Origin: Desulfobacteraceae bacterium
GTDB lineage: Bacteria > Desulfobacterota > DSM-4660 > Desulfatiglandales > Desulfatiglandaceae
NCBI GenBank assembly: GCA_030589225.1
Contig: JAUUWD010000104.1
Coordinates: forward strand, 1-6,185
Length of the DNA stretch: 6,185 nt
Reading direction: 5' to 3'
Positions within the stretch are counted from its first letter, which is position 1; each line of letters starts with the position of its first letter. Made by a program: the position numbers and the translations under genes. The notes under the pieces are model-generated. The model was not told where the DNA came from, did no database searches, and saw only the letters and a list, made by a program, of their open reading frames with translations. Below are positions 1 through 5,414 of the stretch, one piece after another.

Positions 1-1986
1 GGTTTACAGGGAGATCCCAAGAGCGGCGGCAGACTTTGTCCCAAAGGTGCGGCAGCGGCCAAGCATGTCTATTCTGCATACAGGCTGAAAGCCCCTCTCA
101 TTAAGGAGAATGGCCGTTTCCGAAAGGCCACATGGGATGAGGCCTTAGACCGAGTTGTTGAAGGAATAAAGAGTATCGAGCAGGGAAAACTCGGTTACAT
201 GAGGGGGAATGACTGGGCCAATTCGATTCACGAGGCCCTGTTTGACCATTTAGGTTGTCCCAAGACCACTCATAGGCCCATGTGCGATAATGCCAACCGC
301 ATGGCCAATGAGAAAAACCTGAATGATAAAAGACCATGGATAAACTATCAGGAATCTGATTATATCCTACATTTCGGTATGAATGAGCTGGCCAGTTCTT
401 ACAGCCAGCGCAAGACAGCCCAACTGCGTTCAGCCTTAAAACGTGGCGCCAAATTAGTGGTCTTTGACCCGCGACTCTCAGATACCGCAAAGGCGGGCAC
501 TGAATGGATTCCGATTAAACCTGATACAGATGCTGCAGTTGCTTTGGGTATGGCCTATGTAATCATGAAAGAAGAGCTTTATGACAAGGAATTCGTTGAA
601 AACTGGACCCACGGGTTCGAGGAATTTAAGAAAAGGGTAATGGGCGACGAGGATGGCGTTGCCCGGACTCCGGAGTGGGCAGGCAAGATATGTGGGGTGC
701 CATCCGAGACCATCGAGCGCATCGCAAGGGAATTCGCCATGGCCAAGCATAAGGGTTGTATCTCCTGGACCGGTCTGGCACAGAGCCCCAACGGCATGTA
801 TGGTACTGCGGCAATCCAGGCACTCAATGGTCTTTGTGGCACCTTCGACGCTCCAGGCGGGCCAGCCCTGCCTTTCAAGCGCAAACTGAAACCGGTCTGG
901 GGTGAAGGTCAGGAGAAGCCTGCTGCAACTGATGCTCCCAAACTGAATAAATTCGGTATCTGGTCTGGCTGGGCCCCGGCGTATCTGCTTGAGGACGTTG
1001 AGGCCGGAAAGCTTAAAGGTATGATCAATTATTTCGGTGATCCGGTGCTCTCCTGGGGAAACCAGGAGGCCATAACCAAGGCCATTGAAATGATGGACTT
1101 CAAGGCTTCTATTGAGGCATATATGTGCAACACAGCGGTGCTTTGCGACGTGATACTGCCCGATGCCACCTGGCTGGAGCAGAGCCAGGTAAAGGCTGAC
1201 TGGCTTTATGAGGCCTTCATTGCCTACTATGCTGAGGTGGTAAAGCCCATGTATGATTCAAAGCCCATGTGGTTGATCACAAAGGAATTGGCCAACAGGC
1301 TCGGTCTTGGCAAATACTTCCCCTGGGACAATATTGAGGAGGCAGAGCGTAATCAGTTGGCCGGAACCCCCTGGTCTTACGACGAACTCAAGGAGAAAGG
1401 GTTCATTATCACCGATGAATCTGAGTACTACAAGTATAAGAAGTGGGGATCTTTTAATGTGCCTGACGGCTACGGGTCTTCAGGTAAGACCTCCACGGGG
1501 AAGTACAATTTTTTGAATACTGTAGCCGAGGAGAAAGGTATAGACCCGCTTCCCGACTATAAGGAGCCTGATCTTGATTTGGCACCGGATGATGAGTACC
1601 CTTTTATATTCGGGAATTTTCGGATTTTTGAGCATGAGCACTCCTCCACCTTTAGCAACGTCCAGCTTATGAAGATACACGGCACCAATCCATTGTGGAT
1701 CAATATGCTGGATGCCCAGGAACTGGGAATAGAAGAGGATGACAAGGTGCGACTTAGGTCCCCCTGGGGAGAGGTGGAGATAAAAGCCAAGCCCACCTGG
1801 GGTATCATGCGGGGAGTCCTTGCTTCGGGCGGTGGTTTTGGGCACATCCGCGGTCTGGAAGGCGATCCAAAATTTCCGCAGTTCGGCGGGGTAAATACGC
1901 CGGGGATCATGAAACCCAATTGCACCGAGAACGTTGGTGGAACACCGTTGTTCAAGTATATTAAGACAAGGATAGAAAAGATTTAG
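1..1986 (+). CDS. Molybdopterin (Mo/W-bisPGD) oxidoreductase catalytic subunit, 5'-truncated by the window
   Basis: This is the catalytic subunit of a DMSO-reductase-superfamily enzyme, which would carry out two-electron redox or hydration chemistry at a Mo or W bis-pterin centre. The frame is open from base 1, giving 661 residues; roughly the first 50-70 residues, with the first three cluster cysteines and any Tat signal, lie outside. Fragment residues 12-16, LCPKG, carry the fourth [4Fe-4S] cysteine. Cys95, in a HRPMC context, sits where the protein ligand to the metal is expected, so the enzyme is a Cys-ligand type (PsrA/PhsA/acetylene-hydratase-like) rather than Ser or Sec. FGMN (about 125) and DPRLSDTAKAGTEW (about 156) are pterin-binding segments; CDVILPDATWLEQ is the family's usual LPD motif. 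The last 125 or so residues form the molydopterin-dinucleotide-binding domain. No partner subunit follows; a terminator does. The substrate cannot be told from this fragment: sulfur-compound reductase, hydratase and hydroxylase relatives are all possible. Confidence 0.9.
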   Translation, partial: GLQGDPKSGGRLCPKGAAAAKHVYSAYRLKAPLIKENGRFRKATWDEALDRVVEGIKSIEQGKLGYMRGNDWANSIHEALFDHLGCPKTTHRPMCDNANRMANEKNLNDKRPWINYQESDYILHFGMNELASSYSQRKTAQLRSALKRGAKLVVFDPRLSDTAKAGTEWIPIKPDTDAAVALGMAYVIMKEELYDKEFVENWTHGFEEFKKRVMGDEDGVARTPEWAGKICGVPSETIERIAREFAMAKHKGCISWTGLAQSPNGMYGTAAIQALNGLCGTFDAPGGPALPFKRKLKPVWGEGQEKPAATDAPKLNKFGIWSGWAPAYLLEDVEAGKLKGMINYFGDPVLSWGNQEAITKAIEMMDFKASIEAYMCNTAVLCDVILPDATWLEQSQVKADWLYEAFIAYYAEVVKPMYDSKPMWLITKELANRLGLGKYFPWDNIEEAERNQLAGTPWSYDELKEKGFIITDESEYYKYKKWGSFNVPDGYGSSGKTSTGKYNFLNTVAEEKGIDPLPDYKEPDLDLAPDDEYPFIFGNFRIFEHEHSSTFSNVQLMKIHGTNPLWINMLDAQELGIEEDDKVRLRSPWGEVEIKAKPTWGIMRGVLASGGGFGHIRGLEGDPKFPQFGGVNTPGIMKPNCTENVGGTPLFKYIKTRIEKI

Positions 1987-2000
1987 TAGATCGTTTCAGT

Positions 2001-2037
2001 AAAGCCTCTCTGCCCATTGGGTAGGGAGGCTTTTTTT
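2001..2037 (+). terminator. Strong rho-independent terminator after the molybdoenzyme gene
   Basis: The left arm AAAGCCTCTCTGCCC (2001-2015) pairs with GGGTAGGGAGGCTTT (2019-2033) with two G-T wobbles and a tiny loop. A run of seven T follows the GC stem (2031-2037). The hairpin begins 15 bases after the stop codon at 1984-1986. It should end the molybdoenzyme transcript and separate it from the downstream genes. Confidence 0.93.
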
Positions 2038-2186
2038 GTGGGATTCTATTTTTGACAGTAATGATCCTCTTCCTTAAGAGCAAAAATTAGAATTGCTGTA
2101 ACACTTCCCGTTTATCTTGTTGAACCCTGTTTTTTGTGTTAATATTTAATAAAAATTAATGAAATATGCTATAAGTTGTAGACCTC

Positions 2187-2226
2187 GTTGAGTAGTTGAG
2201 TAGTTGAGTGGTTAAGTGGTTGAGTA
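2187..2226 (+). repeat. Five tandem 8-base units (GTTRAGTR), left arm
   Basis: The units are GTTGAGTA, GTTGAGTA, GTTGAGTG, GTTAAGTG and GTTGAGTA, back to back without gaps. Variation is only A/G at positions 4 and 8. The array forms most of the left arm of the foldback element and extends beyond the part that pairs with the right arm. Confidence 0.9.
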
Positions 2227-2270
2227 GGGAAATAATTACTATTATTTCCAGATGTTATAACTTTTCAAAC

Positions 2271-2309
2271 CCTGCCCGCCATCGCTCTCGCTCAGGCGAG
2301 GCGGGCGGG
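2271..2309. repeat. GC-rich REP-like palindrome inside the foldback element
   Basis: CCTGCCCGCC (2271-2280) pairs with GGCGGGCGGG (2300-2309), ten pairs with one T-G. Inside it a tight hairpin is also possible: CTCGC (2287-2291), loop TCAG, GCGAG (2296-2300). Its GC-rich composition contrasts sharply with the AT-rich flanks. This form resembles dispersed REP-like palindromes of many bacterial genomes, but copy number cannot be judged from one window. Confidence 0.7.
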
Positions 2310-2359
2310 ACAGAATGTCCAATTTTCAAGCAAATAATGGATATGAACATTATAACAAC

Positions 2360-2383
2360 AACTCAACTACTTAACCACTTAAC
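2360..2383 (-). repeat. Three tandem 8-base units on the minus strand, right arm
   Basis: Read on the minus strand from 2383 down to 2360, the units are GTTAAGTG, GTTAAGTA and GTTGAGTT. They are the inverted counterpart of the array at 2187-2226. One further isolated unit, GTTGAGTG, lies in direct orientation at 2394-2401, just outside the inverted repeat and next to the ribosome binding site of the following gene. Confidence 0.85.
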
Positions 2384-2415
2384 GAGATCTGAGGTTGAGT
2401 GATGGGGGATAACAA

Positions 2416-3366
2416 ATGAAAATTGTAATAGTCGGTGCAGGGGCCATTGGAAGGTTTTTCGGGGGTATGTGGGGCAGGGGAGGCCATGAAGTGGTCTTTG
2501 TGGAAAAGGACCCTGAAGTAGTGAAGGTCGTCAACGAAATTGGAATACAGTTTATGGAGCTTGGGGACGCAAAAAGCGATGCCTATCCGACTGTCCAGGC
2601 CGGGGCTACTACCGAAGGTGGCTCCATAGACTCCTGTGACCTGAGCATCCTGGCAGTCAAGGGATACACTACCGCGGCCGCTACAAGAAGCATAAGCCAT
2701 TTAGTGAACAGCCGTGCTCCCATCCTCACTATTCAGACGGGCCTGGGGAATATCGAGACCATGGCTGAGATAGTGGATAAAGAGAATATTCTCGGAGGTG
2801 TGACATTCCATGGGGCAACCTCCCTGCACGGTTCAAAGGTCAGGCATGCGGGATTGGGTAAGACCCTGATCGGCGAACTGAATGGGGGTAAGAGGGAGCG
2901 CGTGGAACTGGTGAAGGAGGCCTTTGACGAATCCGACATCCAAACTACGGTATCTGCCAATATAATAGGGCATATCTGGGCAAAGGGGTTGGTTTATTCG
3001 GCCATAAACCCTCTGACTGCTATCCTCAGGCTAAAAAACGGTCAACTGGTTGAGAAGATGGAATCCATAGCCCTGGCCAAGCGGCTTATCGATGAAGGAA
3101 AGCTGGTGGCCCAGGCCTATGCTGTTCAGTTGCCCCAGGACGATCTTTACGACTGGCTTCTGGAGGTTTGCCGCAATACGGCTGAGAATCTCTCGCCCAT
3201 GCTGCAGGATATCTTGAACAGCAGGACCACCGAGATAGAGGCCTTAAATGGGGCCATCTATTCAATGGGGAAGCATAAGGGGATTGCAGCCCCCATTCAC
3301 CAGACCATGACAGACATGATCCGGTTGCTTGAAAAATGGGGAACGGGTCGTGAGTTTGGAATTTGA
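2416..3366 (+). CDS. Ketopantoate reductase (ApbA/PanE) family dehydrogenase
   Basis: The 316-residue length fits the 2-dehydropantoate 2-reductase family, cytoplasmic enzymes that reduce a 2-keto acid with NAD(P)H; the classic member makes pantoate for coenzyme A. GAGAIG (residues 7-12) is the Rossmann nucleotide loop. Compared with what I recall of E. coli PanE, the catalytic lysine is present as K190, followed by NPLTAI with N198. NGQL carries N208, and S260 and E273 (in RTTEIEALNG) complete the C-terminal site. Two expected residues differ: T108 (QTGLG, normally QNGLG or similar) stands for Asn98, and Y194 stands for Asn180. The cofactor site has E30-K31 at the end of the second strand. 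A GGGGG ribosome binding site (2404-2408) sits 7 bases before the ATG. It leads a co-directional group with the GAF, kinase and Usp genes (44-base gap). The fold is certain; pantoate synthesis is not, so no symbol is given. Confidence 0.88.
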   Translation: MKIVIVGAGAIGRFFGGMWGRGGHEVVFVEKDPEVVKVVNEIGIQFMELGDAKSDAYPTVQAGATTEGGSIDSCDLSILAVKGYTTAAATRSISHLVNSRAPILTIQTGLGNIETMAEIVDKENILGGVTFHGATSLHGSKVRHAGLGKTLIGELNGGKRERVELVKEAFDESDIQTTVSANIIGHIWAKGLVYSAINPLTAILRLKNGQLVEKMESIALAKRLIDEGKLVAQAYAVQLPQDDLYDWLLEVCRNTAENLSPMLQDILNSRTTEIEALNGAIYSMGKHKGIAAPIHQTMTDMIRLLEKWGTGREFGI

Positions 3367-3410
3367 TGAAGATTCAATATACAAAACACCCGCAAAAAGG
3401 AGGGTAAAAG

Positions 3411-3977
3411 ATGGATGAAAAGCCGGACAGAAGGTATTATCTTAAACATTTCAAAGCTATTAGTCACGCTATTTCAACATATGAAGACCTCAATACGCTG
3501 ATTAATCATCTTGCTGAAGGTACGAGTCGAGCATTTAAGGCCAAGGGGTGCAGTCTCATGCTCCTGGATGAGAGGGAAAATCAACTATTTCATGTGGGAA
3601 GCTATGGGATCAGCGAGGAATATATTAGCAAAGGGCCAGTAATGGTGAAAGACAAGTACTGTGCCGTATGCACGGGGGAGCCTGTTTTTATTGAGGACAT
3701 GCAGAATAACCCCCTGGTTCAATATCCCAAGGCCGCAGCCAGGGAAGGAATAGTTTCTATGTTATCTATTCCCATCAAATGTCGAGGAGCAATAATCGGC
3801 ATATTAAGAACCTACCATGGCGAACCCCGGGTATACCATGAAGACGATATTGATTCTTTGTGTGTACTGTGTGGGCTTCTGGGATTGGTTATCGAGAACA
3901 ACGGACTGAGGAATTTCCTTGAGCAGGTGAAGGTGGGCCTGGGAAGTCTCCCGCTCCGAATGCTGGAGGGATTATAG
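3411..3977 (+). CDS. Stand-alone GAF-domain sensor protein
   Basis: This 188-residue soluble protein is almost entirely one GAF domain, about residues 25-165. Such domains bind small ligands or chromophores, or sense redox state. The opening helix (YEDLNTLINHLAEGTSRAF) leads into the strand CSLMLLDERENQLFHVGSYG. The segment TGEPVFIEDM and the strand IVSMLSIPIKCRGAIIGILRTY are typical of the fold, and a closing helix at 145-163 (DDIDSLCVLCGLLGLVIEN) ends it. No output domain (histidine kinase, cyclase, HD or sigma-54) is attached. Six cysteines are visible: C47, the CxxC pair C84/C87, C124, and a second CxxC pair C151/C154. A good ribosome binding site, GGAGGG (3399-3404), stands 6 bases before the ATG. 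The kinase gene starts 3 bases after its stop, and its ribosome binding site lies inside this gene. Partnership with the kinase is inferred from this coupling; the ligand is unknown. Confidence 0.87.
   Translation: MDEKPDRRYYLKHFKAISHAISTYEDLNTLINHLAEGTSRAFKAKGCSLMLLDERENQLFHVGSYGISEEYISKGPVMVKDKYCAVCTGEPVFIEDMQNNPLVQYPKAAAREGIVSMLSIPIKCRGAIIGILRTYHGEPRVYHEDDIDSLCVLCGLLGLVIENNGLRNFLEQVKVGLGSLPLRMLEGL
3965..3970 (+). promoter_or_regulatory. Ribosome binding site for the kinase, inside the GAF gene
   Basis: GGAGGG lies within the last codons of the GAF gene, 10 bases before the GTG at 3981. It supports the GTG start and indicates translational coupling, since ribosomes ending at 3977 would uncover or reload at this site. 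Confidence 0.75.
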
Positions 3978-3980
3978 CGT

Positions 3981-4889
3981 GTGGAAGGGCGTCTCTTCAC
4001 AGATACTACGGAAATTTTCTCCATAGATTATGGGGATATCATCCAAATCGGCGAAAAACGATATACAGTGACAGGCCACGAGCGTGAACGTCGATTTGGC
4101 ATGGAGGATCCCAAGTTCTGGGTAAAGAGGGCTATTGATTCCGACACAGGGGAGAAGAAGATTCTGAAGCTCTCTTTTCTTGAGTCGTTTGAAACCCATT
4201 TTGGCAACGTCAGTGTGAGATGCTTTAGAAATCCTAAAAAAGAAGCAGATATTTTGGAACTCGTCAGGGATCATCCTTATTTCATGAATGGAACAGCACT
4301 TAGAGATGAAAAAGACAATATTATCCGTATATTAGATATAGTGCCAGGACCAAATTTTTTTCTTTATATTGATTCGCTCAGCATGGCCTATGAGACTTAT
4401 TTTACGAAAGTACTGCCGGATATCTTAAAAAAATTAATAAAGGCATTTGAAGCAATCCGCTTTCTTCATATTCATGGATTCAAGCACGGAGACATCAGAA
4501 ATGATCATATAATAATAGATCGTGATACAGGAAACTATGTTTGGATAGACTTCGATTATGATTATGAAACAAGTGAAAATCCATTCGGGCTGGATGTCTT
4601 TGGGTTAGGAAACATTTTGATTAATGCAATTGGAAAGGGGTTTCACAATATTCATATGATACTGAATGATACGATGACTTACGGAGACTTGAAAGATCGT
4701 CTTGAGCCAGGAGATTTCTCCATAATACATAAGAGGAGATTCATTAATCTACGCAAACTCTACCCGGACATCCCCAAACCTCTGAATGATATTCTAATGC
4801 ACTTCTCAAGAGGTGCGGGTATATACTACGAATTTGCGGAAGAAATCATTGAGGATCTAAACAGGTGTCTATACTCGATTTTTGAATAA
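3981..4889 (+). CDS. Atypical serine/threonine protein-kinase-like protein
   Basis: The 302-residue protein has the two-lobed kinase layout. In the N-lobe, K63 in ILKLS is the likely ATP-anchoring lysine and E88 in KKEADILELV its helix-C glutamate. The catalytic loop is HGDIRNDH (169-176), with D171 as the base. D190 in WIDFD (188-192) is the metal-binding DFG aspartate. D205 in DVFGLG is the usual C-lobe aspartate, and the end (IPKPLNDIL...YYEFAEEIIEDL) matches a kinase C-terminal helix pair. Departures are clear: no GxGxxG loop is visible (GHERERRFGMEDPKFWVKR stands there), and the loop asparagine is replaced by H176. A protein-substrate kinase, a small-molecule phosphotransferase or a weakly active pseudokinase are all possible. 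No membrane segment or extra domain is seen. The GTG start is 3 bases after the GAF stop. Base composition is lower in GC than in the genes upstream. Confidence 0.8.
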   Translation: MEGRLFTDTTEIFSIDYGDIIQIGEKRYTVTGHERERRFGMEDPKFWVKRAIDSDTGEKKILKLSFLESFETHFGNVSVRCFRNPKKEADILELVRDHPYFMNGTALRDEKDNIIRILDIVPGPNFFLYIDSLSMAYETYFTKVLPDILKKLIKAFEAIRFLHIHGFKHGDIRNDHIIIDRDTGNYVWIDFDYDYETSENPFGLDVFGLGNILINAIGKGFHNIHMILNDTMTYGDLKDRLEPGDFSIIHKRRFINLRKLYPDIPKPLNDILMHFSRGAGIYYEFAEEIIEDLNRCLYSIFE

Positions 4890-4890
4890 C

Positions 4891-4896
4891 AGGAGG
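4891..4896 (+). promoter_or_regulatory. Ribosome binding site fixing the Usp start at TTG 4903
   Basis: A perfect AGGAGG lies just after the kinase stop (4887-4889) and 6 bases before TTG 4903. An upstream in-frame TTG at 4882 would overlap the kinase end and place this site inside the coding region, so it is rejected as the start. Confidence 0.85.
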
Positions 4897-4902
4897 AAAA
4901 CT

Positions 4903-5349
4903 TTGAAAAATTCGATCCTTGTGTCAATGAACGATTCTGTAGCCTCCAGGGCAGCGTTGGATTTTCTTGCCCGTCTGGCATTCTGTCCTGAAGATTGCAA
5001 TATTACGTTGCTTCATCTGTTCAGAAAAACATCGGCCAGCGAGGAACTCATGGGTAAGAAGTTCACTGATGAACAGCCAACAAGATTTATGGCCGTTTTA
5101 CAAAAAGCCAAGGACAAACTAATCGAATTCGGATTCAATCCCAACAACATCGAAGTAGAGATGGTGACGCAGCCTTACGCAACCATTACAGACGGAATTA
5201 TTGACCAGTTCAAGAAAAAGCATTTCGACATGGTGGTGATCGGCCGTAAGAGGATGTCCAAGGCCGAGGAGTTTGTGATGGGTGATGTAAGCGTTAAGCT
5301 TGTCAGAGCCCTTGAAGGGGCGGCTGTTTTAGTTGTCACATCCGATTAG
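4903..5349 (+). CDS. Universal stress protein (UspA family)
   Basis: This is a 148-residue cytoplasmic single-domain Usp, normal in length for the family, starting at TTG after a perfect ribosome binding site. The first strand is SILVSMNDSVASRAALDFL (residues 4-22), with the family's loop Asp at D11. NITLLHLF is the second strand, and HFDMVVIGRKRMSKAEEFVMGDVS (108-130) is the nucleotide-loop region, followed by the last strand AAVLVVTSD. In ATP-binding Usps this region reads G-x2-G-x9-G-S/T. Here G114 and G127 are kept, but the middle glycine is R117 and the final Ser/Thr is D128, so ATP binding may be lost or altered. Usp proteins act in stress survival, often as regulators of partners. Position directly after the kinase (13 bases from its stop to the TTG) suggests joint function, possibly as a phosphorylation target; this is inference. 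Confidence 0.9.
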   Translation: MKNSILVSMNDSVASRAALDFLARLAFCPEDCNITLLHLFRKTSASEELMGKKFTDEQPTRFMAVLQKAKDKLIEFGFNPNNIEVEMVTQPYATITDGIIDQFKKKHFDMVVIGRKRMSKAEEFVMGDVSVKLVRALEGAAVLVVTSD

Positions 5350-5373
5350 GCCAAAGTTTATTTTTAAATATAC

Positions 5374-5401
5374 AATATTCAATCGAAAATATTCAATAGA
5401 A
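5374..5401 (+). repeat. Tandem 14-base duplication upstream of the lipoprotein gene
   Basis: AATATTCAATCGAA (5374-5387) is followed directly by AATATTCAATAGAA (5388-5401), 13 of 14 bases identical. The second copy runs into the ribosome binding site AGGAGG at 5401-5406. The whole gap 5350-5400 is AT-rich. It could be replication slippage or a paired binding site; no clear promoter is visible. Confidence 0.85.
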
Positions 5402-5406
5402 GGAGG
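5401..5406 (+). promoter_or_regulatory. Ribosome binding site favouring lipoprotein start at ATG 5415
   Basis: AGGAGG is 8 bases before ATG 5415 but only 2 bases before the in-frame ATG 5409. The spacing selects 5415 as the start, which also leaves a normal signal peptide beginning MRRKN. Confidence 0.75.
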
Positions 5407-5414
5407 ATATGCCA

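Larger units (their letters stand above)
2180..2390. mobile_element. MITE-like foldback element with short-tandem-repeat terminal inverted repeats
   Basis: Bases 2180-2209 and 2361-2390 are inverted copies of each other, matching at 26 of 30 positions; two of the four differences would be G-U pairs in RNA. Both arms are made of 8-base units of the form GTTRAGTR. The unit arms enclose about 150 bases with a GC-rich palindrome in the middle (2271-2309) and smaller inverted pairs (GTTATAA 2254-2260 with TTATAAC 2350-2356; ATTATTT 2241-2247 with AAATAAT 2332-2338). There is no transposase gene and no clear target-site duplication, so 'mobile' is inferred from the architecture. It could instead be a resident structured leader of the dehydrogenase transcript. 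Confidence 0.6.
1987..2415. other. Intergenic region of 429 bases: terminator, AT-rich leader, foldback element
   Basis: No convincing gene lies here. From left to right it holds the terminator (2001-2037), an AT-rich stretch (about 2040-2179) and the foldback element (2180-2390). Last comes a short leader with the ribosome binding site of the dehydrogenase gene. The AT-rich stretch should contain the promoter for the downstream genes, but the best matches are weak. One is TTGTTG (2117-2122) with TAATAT (2140-2145), spaced 17. The other is TTGAAC (2120-2125) with TATTTA (2143-2148), also spaced 17. A perfect TTGACA at 2052-2057 has no good -10 partner. A possible 64-codon frame at 2208-2402 runs through the repeats and looks accidental. 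Confidence 0.7.

Noticed and set aside
101..1955. Several minus-strand open frames and one short plus-strand frame across the molybdoenzyme gene
   Set aside because: They lie inside a well-supported coding region, have low-complexity or unfamiliar products, and lack convincing ribosome binding sites.
2052..2079. Promoter based on a perfect TTGACA at 2052-2057
   Set aside because: At 16-18 base spacing the sequence (TTAAGA and neighbours) does not resemble a -10 box.
2187..2383. Possible CRISPR array because of repeated short units
   Set aside because: The units are 8 bases, directly abutting and without spacers, and they appear in inverted orientation on the right side.
2208..2402. 64-codon plus-strand open frame in the intergenic region
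   Set aside because: It runs through the tandem repeats and palindrome of the foldback element, has no ribosome binding site, and its product resembles nothing.
2371..2960. Minus-strand frames over the start of the dehydrogenase gene
   Set aside because: They are antisense shadows of a clear Rossmann-fold gene and show no domain features.
3812..4274. Minus-strand frames over the GAF-kinase junction
   Set aside because: They overlap two coupled plus-strand genes with good ribosome binding sites and recognisable domains.
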